Assembly (NCBI GenBank): GCA_902825985.1
Contig: CADEDC010000003.1
Span: forward strand, 94,383 to 158,382
Length of the DNA: 64,000 bases
Reading direction: 5' to 3'
Source of the DNA: an uncultured Acidobacteriota bacterium
GTDB lineage: Bacteria; Acidobacteriota; Vicinamibacteria; Vicinamibacterales; CAVVIG01
Shown here: positions 44,043 through 53,062 of the stretch, one piece after another
Layout of the letters: each line of letters starts with the position of its first letter
How positions within the stretch are numbered: the first letter of the stretch is position 1
Notes under the pieces: generated by a model
The model's database searches: none
The model's input: only the letters and a program-made list of their open reading frames with translations
Told to the model about the DNA's origin: nothing
Made by a program: the position numbers and the translations under genes

Positions 44043-46205
44043 TCAATAGGCCGCGGTCTCGCGGATGGCCTTCAGGATGTCGGACGACTGCGGCAGGATG
44101 ACCTCTTCGAGATCCGGGCAGTAGGCGACCGGCGTATCGAGCGCCGCAACCCGGCGCACCGGCGCATCCAGATGCCAGAAATGATCCTGCGCGATGCGGG
44201 CGGCGATTTCGGCGCCGAATCCGGCGGTCAGCGAATCCTCGTGCGCGATGACGACGCGACCGGTCCGCGTCACCTGCTCGGCGATACCCTCCCAGTCGCA
44301 CGGCGCGATGGACCGCAGGTCGACGACGGCGGCGCTGATGCCGTCCTTCTCGGCCTGCTGTGCCGCCAGCAGTGCCCGCTGCACCAGCGCGCCCCAGGTC
44401 AGCACGACCACGTCGTCGCCGGGGCGGACGACGCTGGCCCGGGCGAACGGGATGGTGAAGTCCTTCCCCGGATACTCACCCTTGTTGTAGGTCTGTCGAT
44501 AGAGGTGCTTGTGCTCGAGGAACAGCACCGGATCGTCGCAGCGGATCGCCGTCCGCAACAGCCCGGCCGCATCCACCGCGTTGCTCGGGTAGACGATCCG
44601 CAGGCCGGGGCAGTGCGCGAAGATGCTCTCGCCGGACTGGCTGTGGTACGGCCCGCCGCCGCGCAGGTAGCCGCCGATCGGCACGCGGACGACCACCGGA
44701 CACGAGAAGCGATTGCCGGATCGGTAGCGCAGCATCGCCAGTTCGTTGCGGATCTGCATCATCGCCGGCCAGATGTAGTCGAAGAACTGGATCTCGACGA
44801 CCGGCTTGAGGCCGCGCATCGCCATGCCGATGGCCCGGCCGACGATGCTGGCTTCGGCGATTGGCGAATTGAACACGCGATCGCCGCCGAACTGCCGCTG
44901 CAGACCGTGCGTGACCTTGAAGACGCCGCCCTTGCCCTTCACCTCGCCGAGCACGTGGCTGCGGCTGGCATCGGCGACGTCCTCGCCGAACAGCACGATT
45001 TGCGGGTTGACCGCCATCTCGTCGCGCAGCGTCCGGTTGATGGCTTCGACCATCGTCTCGGGCCGGCCCTCGAACTGCGGTGCTGCCTCGAAGGCCGCCG
45101 CCGTGGGGTCGACGTCGGGGGAGTACACGAAGTGCGCCGCCGTATCCTTCGCCGGCTTGGCGGCCTGCAGTGCGATCCGCGCCGCCTCTTCGATTTCGCG
45201 ATCGACGTCGAGCGCCACCTGCTCGAGATCGGCCGCCGTCGCGTAGCCCTCAGCGATCAGGAGTGCCGCGAAGCGGGTCAACGGATCGCGCCGCACTTCG
45301 TCCTCGCGCTCGGCCTGGGTCTTGTAGAGCCGTTCGTCGTCCGACAGCGAGTGCGAGTACGGCCGGACGACATGCGCATGCACCAGTGCCGGACCCTTGC
45401 CGGCGCGTACGTACGCCGCCGCCTCGCGCATTGTCCGCAGGCTCGCCAGGAAATCGGTGCCGTCGACGCCGGCGACGTGCAGTCCGGGGATCGCGCTGAG
45501 GATGTTCGAGATGCTGCCGCCCGGTGTCTGCACTTCGACCGGCACCGAGATGGCATAGCCGTTGTCCTCGACCAGGAACAGGACCGGGGCATTGCGCGTG
45601 CAGGCGGCGTTCACCGCTTCCCAGAACTCGCCTTCGCTCGTCGAGCCCTCGCCGAGCGACGTGTAGACGATCTCGTCGGCGTGGAAACGCTGCGCGGCAT
45701 CGGGGATGCCGGGGACGCGGCTGAATATCTGGCCGGCCTCGGCGCAGCCGACTGCGTGCAGCAGCTGGGTGGTCGTCGAGCTGGATCCGGCGACGATATT
45801 GAGCGCCCGGTGGCCCCAGTGCGACGGCATCTGCCGGCCGCCGTTCGATGGGTCGGCTTCGGCGCCGACGCCGGCGAGCAGCATGTCGAGCGGCGTCATG
45901 CCGAGCTGCAGCGACAGAGCCCGGTCGCGATAGTAGCCGTGGATCCAGTCGTAGCCCGGTTTCAGGACGAGGCCGGCGGCGACCTGGATCGCCTCGTGGC
46001 CGGCACCACTGATCTGGAAGTAGATCCGGCTCTGGTTCTTGAGCAGGATTTCCTTGTCGTCGAGCTTGCGCGAGCAGAGCATCACCCGGTACGCCGCGAT
46101 GAGCTCACCCCGCTGCAGACCCTCGGCGCCGGCGTCGTGCGCCGTCGCCGAACCCCGCGTTTCGGTGGCGGCCGTGGCCCCGCCGTTCACGACGCTGGAA
46201 CCCAT
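44043..46205 (-). CDS. Fused 2-oxo acid dehydrogenase E1 alpha/beta subunits
   Basis: From the ATG at 46205 the protein has 720 residues. The first half is an E1 alpha subunit with [15 protein letters not shown] and the thiamine diphosphate motif G-E-G-S-T-S-E-G-E through E-D-N-G-Y near 165-195. The second half is an E1 beta subunit with [20 protein letters not shown] and E-H-K-H-L-Y. Such fusions decarboxylate branched-chain 2-oxo acids or pyruvate and pass the acyl group to an E2. No E2 or E3 gene is adjacent. An extended -10 lies 13 bases upstream. Confidence 0.93.
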   Translation of the reverse strand: MGSSVVNGGATAATETRGSATAHDAGAEGLQRGELIAAYRVMLCSRKLDDKEILLKNQSRIYFQISGAGHEAIQVAAGLVLKPGYDWIHGYYRDRALSLQLGMTPLDMLLAGVGAEADPSNGGRQMPSHWGHRALNIVAGSSSTTTQLLHAVGCAEAGQIFSRVPGIPDAAQRFHADEIVYTSLGEGSTSEGEFWEAVNAACTRNAPVLFLVEDNGYAISVPVEVQTPGGSISNILSAIPGLHVAGVDGTDFLASLRTMREAAAYVRAGKGPALVHAHVVRPYSHSLSDDERLYKTQAEREDEVRRDPLTRFAALLIAEGYATAADLEQVALDVDREIEEAARIALQAAKPAKDTAAHFVYSPDVDPTAAAFEAAPQFEGRPETMVEAINRTLRDEMAVNPQIVLFGEDVADASRSHVLGEVKGKGGVFKVTHGLQRQFGGDRVFNSPIAEASIVGRAIGMAMRGLKPVVEIQFFDYIWPAMMQIRNELAMLRYRSGNRFSCPVVVRVPIGGYLRGGGPYHSQSGESIFAHCPGLRIVYPSNAVDAAGLLRTAIRCDDPVLFLEHKHLYRQTYNKGEYPGKDFTIPFARASVVRPGDDVVVLTWGALVQRALLAAQQAEKDGISAAVVDLRSIAPCDWEGIAEQVTRTGRVVIAHEDSLTAGFGAEIAARIAQDHFWHLDAPVRRVAALDTPVAYCPDLEEVILPQSSDILKAIRETAAY

Positions 46206-46218
46206 GATCAACCGCCGA

Positions 46219-46224
46219 ATTATA
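46219..46224 (-). promoter_or_regulatory. Extended -10 (TGCTATAAT) for the E1 gene
   Basis: On the minus strand TATAAT is preceded by TGC, forming a full extended -10, and ends 13 bases before the E1 ATG. The leader would be about 7 bases. The divergent cupin gene starts at 46268. Confidence 0.65.
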
Positions 46225-46267
46225 GCATCCGCTCCCGATGATATATGCTCGTCGCGGCTGGGAGACG

Positions 46268-46630
46268 ATGGGTGAAAAGGGCGTCACGCTGCACCGCTGG
46301 GACGAGATTGCGCTCGAAAAAGTGACCGAGATGCTGTCGCGGAAGGTGGTCAGTGGCGAGCGCGAGATGCTGGTCCAGGTCTACATCAAGCGTGGCTGCC
46401 TCGTGCCGATGCACGCGCATGAGAGCGAGCAGATGACCTACGTCCTGCAGGGGGCGCTGAGGTTCCTGGTCGGTGGCGATGAGATCACGGTGCGCGAGGG
46501 CGAGGTCCTGCTCATCCCCTCGGGTGTGCGCCACCAGGCCGAAGCCCTCGAAGACACGTTCGAGCTGGATGTGTTCAGTCCAATCCGGGCTGAATGGACC
46601 GTCGTCCCGGACGAGGAACCGGCCGTCTGA
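46268..46630 (+). CDS. Small cupin-domain protein
   Basis: The 120-residue protein is a single cupin barrel. Motif 1 is [16 protein letters not shown] with two His and a Glu that can hold a metal, and motif 2 is I-P-S-G-V-R-H-Q-A. The ATG at 46268 is preceded by GGGAGA and fits the family better than the upstream ATG at 46238, which would lie close to the likely promoter. The substrate is unknown; such proteins are often small dioxygenases, isomerases or sensors. The stop is directly next to the convergent rhomboid gene stop. Confidence 0.88.
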   Translation: MGEKGVTLHRWDEIALEKVTEMLSRKVVSGEREMLVQVYIKRGCLVPMHAHESEQMTYVLQGALRFLVGGDEITVREGEVLLIPSGVRHQAEALEDTFELDVFSPIRAEWTVVPDEEPAV

Positions 46631-47365
46631 TCAGTGGACGCGACGGTCCCAGTCGTCGGCGCGGCCGCCCTGGTACACGTCGAACTTCTTCCGCACCCGA
46701 TTGATCTTCCACTTCAGGTAGCGGTACTTCACCTCTGACCACGGGTGGATGGAGCCGCTCTTCAGGTAGAGGTATCCGATCAGCAGCCCGCCGAGGTGGG
46801 TAGCGTGTGCGACGCCGCCTGAATCCGACACCGACGAGTAGAACGCCAGGGCGCCCATGATCATCACGAAGTACTTCGCCGGAATCGGGAAGACGAAGTA
46901 CATGTAGATCGGGCGATCGGGGAAGTAGAGGCCGTAGGCCAGCAGCAGACCGTAGATGGCGCCGGACGCGCCAACGACATAGGACGAGCGCAGGCCCGGC
47001 GACAGCAGGTAGGCGAAGCCCACCGTCAGCACCGCCGCGCCGATACCGGTGACGAAGTAGTACTTCAGGAAGGCGCGGGTGCCCCACAGCCGTTCGAGCT
47101 CGGCGCCGAACATCCAGAGCGCCAGCATGTTGAACAGGATGTGGAATGCCCCGGCGTGCAGGAACATGTAGGTGCCGAGTTGCCACACCCGGAACTCGGT
47201 GACGACATCCTCAGGGCGCAGGCCGAGGAGGTAGGTGATCGCATTGCCGGCGATCATCTGGACGACGAACAGCGCAACGTTCGCGCCGATCAATGCTTTG
47301 AGCGCGGTGGACACCGGCCCGGGTCCGAACGACAGCGTTGATGCGTACGGTGAGGAACGGCGCAT
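46631..47365 (-). CDS. Rhomboid-family intramembrane serine protease
   Basis: The 244-residue protein has about six membrane helices. Family marks are H-I-L-F-N-M-L-A-L-W (His75, Asn79), the nucleophile in G-A-S-G-A-I-Y-G (Ser134) and the base in H-A-T-H-L-G-G (His190), so the catalytic dyad is intact. A cytoplasmic tail of about 45 residues rich in Lys, Arg and aromatic residues follows the last helix. It cleaves membrane proteins within the bilayer; substrates are unknown. A TACGAT with an upstream TGA 15 bases before the ATG may be its -10. Confidence 0.92.
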   Translation of the reverse strand: MRRSSPYASTLSFGPGPVSTALKALIGANVALFVVQMIAGNAITYLLGLRPEDVVTEFRVWQLGTYMFLHAGAFHILFNMLALWMFGAELERLWGTRAFLKYYFVTGIGAAVLTVGFAYLLSPGLRSSYVVGASGAIYGLLLAYGLYFPDRPIYMYFVFPIPAKYFVMIMGALAFYSSVSDSGGVAHATHLGGLLIGYLYLKSGSIHPWSEVKYRYLKWKINRVRKKFDVYQGGRADDWDRRVH

Positions 47366-47499
47366 GGAACAGGGCGGATCGTATCACGTCCACTACGAGC
47401 GGCTGCCGCCGACGGAGCAACTTCCATGCCCCGCGTTGCGCGCGCCGCGCCGGGGCGGGCATCCACGTGCGCCCGCTGCCGCCGGCCGGCTGAGCAAGG

Positions 47500-47952
47500 C
47501 TACCGTGAGGCGAGACTGCTGCGCACGAGCTCGCTGACGATCTTGCCGTCGACCGTCTGCCCGCTGAGGCGTACCATCACCGCCTTCATGACGCGCCCCA
47601 TGTCTTTCGCCGACGTCGCGCCGGTTTCGGCGATGGCGGCGTGGACGGCATCCTGCAGCACCGCCGGATCGATGGCCGGCGGCAGGTAGGTCTCGAGGAT
47701 CGTGATCTCTTTCGCTTCCTTGTCCGCGAGATCCTGGCGACCGCCGCTCACGAACTGCTCGATCGAGTCCTTGCGCTGCTTGACCAGGGCGCTCACCACC
47801 TGCAGCGACTCCGCGTCGTCGAGCCCGCGCTTTCGTTCGACTTCACGATTCATCAGCGCCGCCTTGAGCATGCGGAGCGTGCTCAGCCTGGCGGCGTCCT
47901 GCACCTTCATCGCGTCCGCGATCGCCGCGGTCACGGTATCAATGAATGCCAT
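47500..47952 (-). CDS. yqeY: GatB/YqeY domain protein
   Basis: The 150-residue protein has the YqeY layout: A-R-L-S-T-L-R-M-L-K-A-A-L near residue 22, the helical D-S-I-E-Q-F region and the C-terminal G-A-T-S-A-K-D-M-G-R-V-M-K-A-V-M. This is the tRNA-binding tail domain found in GatB and as a single protein. Its role is probably tRNA-related but not established. It begins 28 bases after the secretin-N-like gene and is likely co-transcribed with it. Confidence 0.9.
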   Translation of the reverse strand: MAFIDTVTAAIADAMKVQDAARLSTLRMLKAALMNREVERKRGLDDAESLQVVSALVKQRKDSIEQFVSGGRQDLADKEAKEITILETYLPPAIDPAVLQDAVHAAIAETGATSAKDMGRVMKAVMVRLSGQTVDGKIVSELVRSSLASR

Positions 47953-47980
47953 GCGTGTCTCGATCGGCGCCCGGTCGGAT

Positions 47981-48754
47981 CTATTGCGGCTCGGGCGGGG
48001 CGCCCGGACCGGACTGCGGCGCCGGCGCCACCATGCCCGGTGTCGACACGCCGGGCGGCATCACCACGCCACCCGGAGCGGCGCCGGGAACCGTACCGGT
48101 CGGGAACGGCTGGTTCGGGTTGACCGTCTGCGCCGGCCCGCCGTTCGGAATCGGAAACGGGCTGCCGGTCTGGGGAAATGCCGGCGAGCGCTGCGGAAAG
48201 CTGCCCGGAGGCCCGGACGGGGCGCCATTCATCGGATTCGGGAACTGCGGGAAGACCGGCCCGCGCTGAGCCGGCAAGCCGGGCGGCGGCACGCCGGCGT
48301 CTTCCATCTCGACCTCGTCCATCGCATTCGGCATCTGCGGCGGTTGAAAGGGCGCCGCCGCGGCCTGAACCGGCGTCGCCGCCGCCGCCGTGACGCGCGG
48401 CGGCGTGCTGGTCGGCATCACCAGGATACGGTCGAACTGTGACGCGTTGTCGATCGGGACGGCTCGCGGCGCGGCCAGGTAGCCGCTGACCGACCGCAGC
48501 AGGATGTCGAGCGCCTGTGCTTCCGGCACCCGCACCAGTCGCAGCGACACCGGCGCGCCGGCGATCCGCTCGGCGTTGACGACACGCGTCTGGCCGACGC
48601 GCGCCCACTCGGTGAGAATCTGCCGCACCGTCGCGTCCTTGGCGTCGACCGACACGAAGCCGTCGCTGATCGTGATGTGCACGTCTGCCGCCGCCGGCGC
48701 CAGCGGCAGCAGCGACAGCCCGGTGACGAGCGCCGAGAGCAGAGTGGTGCGCAT
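47981..48754 (-). CDS. Secreted protein with secretin/TonB short N-terminal-like domain and proline-rich tail
   Basis: From the ATG at 48754 the protein has 257 residues with a signal peptide ending A-P-A-A-A near 24. An STN-like domain follows, V-S-V-D-A-K-D-A-T-V-R-Q-I-L then A-Q-A-L-D-I-L-L-R-S near 90, as found at the start of secretins and some receptors. The remaining 130 residues are rich in Pro, Gly and Ala with short repeats such as F-P-Q and P-N-P. No barrel follows, so it may be a periplasmic peptidoglycan-spanning or accessory protein. A TATACT box 7 bases upstream suggests a leaderless mRNA. Confidence 0.78.
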   Translation of the reverse strand: MRTTLLSALVTGLSLLPLAPAAADVHITISDGFVSVDAKDATVRQILTEWARVGQTRVVNAERIAGAPVSLRLVRVPEAQALDILLRSVSGYLAAPRAVPIDNASQFDRILVMPTSTPPRVTAAAATPVQAAAAPFQPPQMPNAMDEVEMEDAGVPPPGLPAQRGPVFPQFPNPMNGAPSGPPGSFPQRSPAFPQTGSPFPIPNGGPAQTVNPNQPFPTGTVPGAAPGGVVMPPGVSTPGMVAPAPQSGPGAPPEPQ

Positions 48755-48761
48755 GGCTTCG

Positions 48762-48767
48762 AGTATA
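48762..48767 (-). promoter_or_regulatory. -10 box (TATACT) for the secretin-N-like gene
   Basis: TATACT on the minus strand ends 7 bases before the ATG at 48754, so transcription should begin at or next to the start codon. Confidence 0.5.
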
Positions 48768-48802
48768 CGCGCCGCCTCGCGGGGTACCAAGCCCGGCCGT
48801 GG

Positions 48803-49765
48803 CTACTTCCCGCGGAAGTAGTCGATGACCTGCACGAGGATGTCGTCGAGATCGTGCTTCGGCTCGTAGCCGATCATCGCGTGCACTTTCGTGAGGTCCG
48901 GGACGCGTCGCGGCATGTCCTCGAACCCCGACTCGTACGCCTCCTCGTATGGGATGAACTTGACGGTCGACGTCGAGCCGCAGAGCTCGCGGATGCGGCC
49001 GGCCAGGTTCGTGATGGTCACTTCCTGCGTATTGCCGATGTTGATGACCTGGCCGATCGCCGCCGGGGTCTGCATCAGCGTGATCAGCGCGCCGACGACA
49101 TCGTGCACGTGCGTGAAGGCCCGCGTCTGCGTGCCGTCGCCGAACACCGTGATCGGTTCGCCGGCCAGCGCCTGGCGGACGAAGTTGGGAATCACCATGC
49201 CGTAGCGCCCGGTTTGCCGCGGCCCGACGGTGTTGAAGAAACGGACGATGATCACCGGCAGCTTCCGCTCCTTCCAGTAGGCGAGCGCCAGGAACTCGTC
49301 GATCGCCTTGCTGCAGGCGTAGGCCCAGCGGTGCTTCGGCGTCGGCCCGAGCACGAGATCGGAATCCTCGCGGAACGGCACGTCGTTGCTCTTGCCGTAC
49401 ACCTCCGACGTGGACGCGATGACCACGAGCTTCTTCTTCTTGTTGGCGTGCTTCAGCACCACCTCGGTGCCATGGACGTTGGTCTCGATCGTGTGCACCG
49501 GCTGCTCGACGATCAGCTTGACGCCCACCGCGGCGGCGAAGTGGAAGACCACGTCACTGCGGTCGATCAGCTCGGCGAGCAGCGGCTCGTTCTCGACGGT
49601 GTCGATGAAGTACTCGAAGCCGGGGCGCCCCTTGATGTGCGCGATGTTGTCGATCGACCCGGTCGACAGATTGTCGAGGATGAGCACTTCGTGGCCGTGG
49701 GCGAGCAGCGCTTCTGCCAGATGCGAGCCGATGAACCCGGCGCCGCCAGTGATGAACACTCTCAA
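48803..49765 (-). CDS. NAD-dependent nucleotide-sugar epimerase/dehydratase (extended SDR)
   Basis: The 320-residue protein has the NAD site T-G-G-A-G-F-I-G-S-H at residues 6-15, [16 protein letters not shown] and the catalytic Y-A-C-S-K (Tyr-x3-Lys) near 150, then R-F-F-N-T-V-G-P-R-Q. It is a typical extended short-chain dehydrogenase acting on a nucleotide sugar, most like UDP-glucose epimerases or UDP-glucuronate decarboxylases. It is last in a four-gene minus-strand operon, 48 bases after the aminotransferase gene. The exact sugar is not determined. Confidence 0.9.
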   Translation of the reverse strand: MRVFITGGAGFIGSHLAEALLAHGHEVLILDNLSTGSIDNIAHIKGRPGFEYFIDTVENEPLLAELIDRSDVVFHFAAAVGVKLIVEQPVHTIETNVHGTEVVLKHANKKKKLVVIASTSEVYGKSNDVPFREDSDLVLGPTPKHRWAYACSKAIDEFLALAYWKERKLPVIIVRFFNTVGPRQTGRYGMVIPNFVRQALAGEPITVFGDGTQTRAFTHVHDVVGALITLMQTPAAIGQVINIGNTQEVTITNLAGRIRELCGSTSTVKFIPYEEAYESGFEDMPRRVPDLTKVHAMIGYEPKHDLDDILVQVIDYFRGK

Positions 49766-49813
49766 GTCGTGATCCTTTCCGCGGTCGCGTCGACAGTCGC
49801 CTGCCCGACGCGG

Positions 49814-50914
49814 CTATCGGACGGTACACACGGCAGCCGCGACCTCGCGGACCGTGCCGTCGTCCAGCCCGGGATGCAGGGGCAGGGAGATGACCTGGGC
49901 GCAGGCGATCTCCCCGTACGGACACCGCGCCGGCGACAGGTTCGCGAACGCGGGCTGCGACGGGATGGCTACAGGATAGTGCACCAGCGTCTCGATGCCG
50001 CAGCTTTCCAGGTGCCGCCGCAGGCGCAGCCGGGCGTCAGGCGGATCGCCGGCCCGAACGACGAACAGGTGATAGACGTGGCCGCCGTCGAGTTCCGGCG
50101 GCACGATGACCGGAGCGGCCGCCAGCTGCTCGCGGTAGATGGCGGCGAGCCGCCGTCGCGTGGCGGTCCAGCCGCGCAACAGCGGCAGCCGGGCCCGCAG
50201 GATGGCCGCCTGCATCTCGTCCAGCCGGGTGTTGACGCCGAACTCGAGATGCTCGTAGCGGCGGTCCTGACCGCCGTTGCGCAGCCGGCGGATGCGCGCG
50301 GCCAGGCTGGCGTCGTTCGTGACGACCGCGCCGCCGTCGCCGAGCGCACCGAGGTTCTTCGTCGGGTAGAAGCTGAAGGCACCGGCGGCACCGATCGTTC
50401 CGACCGGCCGCCCGTTCGCCGTCGCCAGGTGCGCCTGGCAGCAGTCCTCGACGATCGCCAGATGGTGCCGCCTGGCAATCGCCTCGATCGCCGCCATGTC
50501 GGCCGGCTGTCCGTAGAGGTGCACCGGCAGGATCGCGCGCGTCCGCGGCGTGATCGCCCGTTCGGCGGCGGCCGGGTCGATCGTCAGGCGCGCCAGATCG
50601 ATGTCGGCGAACACCGGTGTCGCGCCGGCCATCTGAATCGCCAGCGCGCTGTAAGCCGCAGACAGCGGCGACGTGATCACCTCATCGCCGGCACCGATCC
50701 CGAGCGCCCGGATGATGAGGGCAATCGCATCCGTGCCGGTGCCGACGCCGACGGCATGCGCTGCACCGCTGGCCGCCGCGAATTCACGTTCGAAGTGCTC
50801 GACTTCGGGGCCGAGCACGAACCAGCCGCTGTCGAGGACCCGCGCGACCGCCGCCCGCACCGCCGCGCCGTCCTCGCGCAGCTGCATCGGCAGGAACGGG
50901 ATGCGGGCCGTCAT
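49814..50914 (-). CDS. DegT/DnrJ/EryC1-type sugar aminotransferase
   Basis: The 366-residue protein has the fold-type I layout of sugar 3- or 4-aminotransferases: G-V-G-T-G-T-D-A near 55, P-V-H-L-Y-G-Q near 130, E-D-C-C-Q-A-H-L and the PLP lysine in F-Y-P-T-K-N-L-G near 180, then N-x-R-L-D-E-M-Q-A-A-I-L. It would transfer an amino group to a keto-sugar nucleotide, and the two SDR genes around it could provide the keto group. The ATG overlaps the stop of the upstream SDR gene by ATGA. Confidence 0.92.
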   Translation of the reverse strand: MTARIPFLPMQLREDGAAVRAAVARVLDSGWFVLGPEVEHFEREFAAASGAAHAVGVGTGTDAIALIIRALGIGAGDEVITSPLSAAYSALAIQMAGATPVFADIDLARLTIDPAAAERAITPRTRAILPVHLYGQPADMAAIEAIARRHHLAIVEDCCQAHLATANGRPVGTIGAAGAFSFYPTKNLGALGDGGAVVTNDASLAARIRRLRNGGQDRRYEHLEFGVNTRLDEMQAAILRARLPLLRGWTATRRRLAAIYREQLAAAPVIVPPELDGGHVYHLFVVRAGDPPDARLRLRRHLESCGIETLVHYPVAIPSQPAFANLSPARCPYGEIACAQVISLPLHPGLDDGTVREVAAAVCTVR

Positions 50915-51978
50915 GCCGGCACGCCGGCGGCATCCGGGTCGGCGAGGTAGGCCGCCAGGTGCGTCCGATAGTAGGCGACGCTGCGCTGCAGCCCGTCGCG
51001 CAACGACACCGTCGGCTGCCAGCCGGTCGCGCGCCGGAACTTCTCGGAGTTCGCGTAGAAGCTGCCGATGTCGATCGCCTTCTTGTCGGCCGGCCACGCC
51101 ACGAGTTCGACCGACCCGCTGCCGGCCGTCTCGATGAGCAGGGTCGTCAGATCGCGATGGCTGATGGGTTCGCTGCCTCCGACGTTGAAGACTTCACCGT
51201 TGCACGCATCGGACGCGCCGGCCCGCAGGAAGGCGTCCGCCGCGTCGTCGACGAAGACGAAGTCGCGGATCTGCGCGCCGTCGCCGTAGACCTGGATGAC
51301 GCCGCCCTCCACCGCGAGCCGGATGAACCAGCCGATGAAGCCCTGACGGTTGTGCCGGACCAGCTGTCGCGGTCCGTAGACGTTGGTCAGCCGCAACGAA
51401 CAGGTCCGCAGGTTGAACACGTTGTTGTAGACCAGATGGTAGTACTCGCCGGCGACCTTGTTGATGCCATTGACATCGGTCGGCCGCACCAGGTGGGACT
51501 CGTCCACCGGCAGCGAATCGGGTCGCCCGTACACCTGACGCGTGCCGGCAAAGACGACCTTCGTGCCCGGACTGTGGTAGCGGCAGGCCTCGAGCAGCGC
51601 CAGGTGGCTGCGGCAGTTGACCTCGAGGTCGAGCTCGGGGTCGCGCATGCTGTCGATGTGACTCACCTGGCCGGCGAGGTTGAAGATCACCTCGCGATCG
51701 CGCACCAGGCCGTTCATCGCCGCGCGGTCGCGCACATCGACGATGTGGAGGCCGACGTGCGCCGCGATGCCGGCGATGTTGAGCGGATGGGCGCCGGCGT
51801 CCTTCAGACGCGAGTCGACGATCGCGACGTCGGCCCCGAGGGCGACGAGCTGATGCGCGAGGGTGCTGCCGATGAAGCCGAGGCCGCCGGTGACAAGGAC
51901 CCGCCGGCCGCGATAGAACGCCTGATATGCGAGCGCTCGAGACGCCAGCCGCCGAGAGCCCAATGCCTCGTCGGTCAT
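50911..51978 (-). CDS. Extended SDR nucleotide-sugar protein lacking the usual catalytic Tyr
   Basis: From the ATG at 51978 the protein has 355 residues. The NAD site T-G-G-L-G-F-I-G-S-T is near residue 30 and F-N-L-A-G-Q-V-S-H near 97. Where extended SDRs have Tyr-x3-Lys, this protein reads N-G-I-N-K, so the Lys is kept but Asn replaces Tyr. R-L-T-N-V-Y-G-P-R and D-F-V-F-V-D-D follow as usual. It may be an altered dehydratase or a non-catalytic sugar-binding member. ATGA overlaps join it to the glycosyltransferase before it and the aminotransferase after it. Confidence 0.88.
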   Translation of the reverse strand: MTDEALGSRRLASRALAYQAFYRGRRVLVTGGLGFIGSTLAHQLVALGADVAIVDSRLKDAGAHPLNIAGIAAHVGLHIVDVRDRAAMNGLVRDREVIFNLAGQVSHIDSMRDPELDLEVNCRSHLALLEACRYHSPGTKVVFAGTRQVYGRPDSLPVDESHLVRPTDVNGINKVAGEYYHLVYNNVFNLRTCSLRLTNVYGPRQLVRHNRQGFIGWFIRLAVEGGVIQVYGDGAQIRDFVFVDDAADAFLRAGASDACNGEVFNVGGSEPISHRDLTTLLIETAGSGSVELVAWPADKKAIDIGSFYANSEKFRRATGWQPTVSLRDGLQRSVAYYRTHLAAYLADPDAAGVPA

Positions 51979-52715
51979 CGGGATTCGGCCGGCGCCTTCC
52001 GCGCTGACTCTGGGCTGCCGATCAAACGCCACGGGGTGATCGCCGACTCCAGCAGCACGCCCCTCGAGATCTTCGACTCGCCGACCCGCCGTTCGACGAA
52101 GGTAATCGGCACCTCGGCGACACGGCAGCCCCGCCGGCTGGCGACGAACAGCATCTCGACGAGGAACGAGTAGCCGTCGGAGATGAACCGATCGAGTGGC
52201 AAGGCGGCGAGCGCCTCGCGGCGCCAGCAGCGGTAGCCGCTCGTGCAGTCGCGCGCGCTGAGCCGCGTGATCGTCCGGATGTAGATGTTGGCGAAACGGC
52301 TGAGCAGCTGGCGGCGCTTCGGCCAGTTCACGATGGCACCGCCGGGCACGTAGCGCGAGCCGATGACGACGTCGGCGTCGGCGGTGGCGCCGATCAAGTG
52401 CGGCAGGTGTGCCGGGTCGTGCGACAGATCGGCGTCCATCTGGCCGATGACGTCCACCGGTTCGCCGATCGCCCGCGTGATGCCGTCGATGTACGAGCGG
52501 CCCAGGCCGCGGCGGCCGGTCCGATGCATCACCTGAATCCGGCCGGGATGCTGCGCCGCAAGTTCGTCGGCCAGGGCCCCGGTGCCGTCCGGTGACTGGT
52601 CGTCCACCACCATCAGCCGCACGTTGGGGTGCAGCATGAGCCCGGCGACGAGCGTCGGCAGATTCCCACGTTCGTTGTAGGTGGGGACGATGACCAGCGC
52701 CGAGCGGCTCACCAC
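51975..52715 (-). CDS. Polyprenol-phosphate glycosyltransferase, DPM1-like (GT2)
   Basis: The 246-residue protein has the GT2 start I-V-P-T-Y-N-E-R-G-N-L, V-V-D-D-Q-S-P-D-G-T and the metal-binding M-D-A-D-L-S-H-D-P near residue 95. G-S-R-Y-V-P-G-G and S-G-Y-R-C-W-R complete the dolichol-phosphate mannosyltransferase signature. There is no C-terminal membrane domain, as in DPM1. It would load a sugar on undecaprenyl or another polyprenyl phosphate at the inner membrane. The start is one of two adjacent GTG codons (52715 or 52712). It leads the four-gene operon. Confidence 0.92.
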   Translation of the reverse strand: MVSRSALVIVPTYNERGNLPTLVAGLMLHPNVRLMVVDDQSPDGTGALADELAAQHPGRIQVMHRTGRRGLGRSYIDGITRAIGEPVDVIGQMDADLSHDPAHLPHLIGATADADVVIGSRYVPGGAIVNWPKRRQLLSRFANIYIRTITRLSARDCTSGYRCWRREALAALPLDRFISDGYSFLVEMLFVASRRGCRVAEVPITFVERRVGESKISRGVLLESAITPWRLIGSPESARKAPAESR

Positions 52716-53062
52716 CGCCCCCTTGCCGTCAGGGCCGGTGGGAGACTCGAGCGGCCGGTCTCGCGCATGCGCAGGATTGGGCGTCGCAAACTGCTAATGG
52801 TAATCGCTCCGGGCCGATTCCGGGAAGAACGGCACACGATCGCCCGTCAATGCGCGGTCTCGCTCTGCCCGTCCGGCCTCTCGGAGGCGCCTGTCGTCGG
52901 TGGGCGTGGTGGGCGGTAGTTTAGGGCAGTCCCACGAAAACAGCGTACAAAAAGCGAATATTAGGCGCAACTCACTGAAGGATGTGGTTTTGCGTTGACA
53001 GTCCGGTTGGCGGTCCCCTACTATTCGAGGGAAATTATTGGTCAGAAGTGGAGTAATTCGCC
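52716..53062. other. Intergenic region between the glycosyltransferase operon and mraZ
   Basis: This 347-base stretch between divergent operons contains the mraZ promoter (52995-53024) and two TGGGC words at 52901-52905 and 52910-52914. The latter recall the TGGGN words bound by MraZ in E. coli but stand about 80 bases upstream of the -35, with a period of 9 rather than 10. A palindrome GCGCATGCGC lies near 52764-52773. I see no gene or RNA here. Confidence 0.5.
52995..53024 (+). promoter_or_regulatory. Promoter of the division and cell wall cluster
   Basis: A perfect TTGACA (52995-53000) and TACTAT (53019-53024) are 18 bases apart. The leader to the mraZ TTG is about 31 bases and includes a GGAG ribosome site at 53050-53053. 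This is the best full -35/-10 promoter in the window. Confidence 0.75.

Noticed and set aside
47391..47499. Possible small plus-strand gene between rhomboid and yqeY
   Set aside because: No ribosome site, no conserved motif and biased composition.
52901..52914. TGGGC direct repeats as MraZ operators
   Set aside because: Only two words with a period of 9, about 80 bases above the -35 box. The E. coli arrangement has more words and a period of 10 near the promoter, so I keep this as a remark only.
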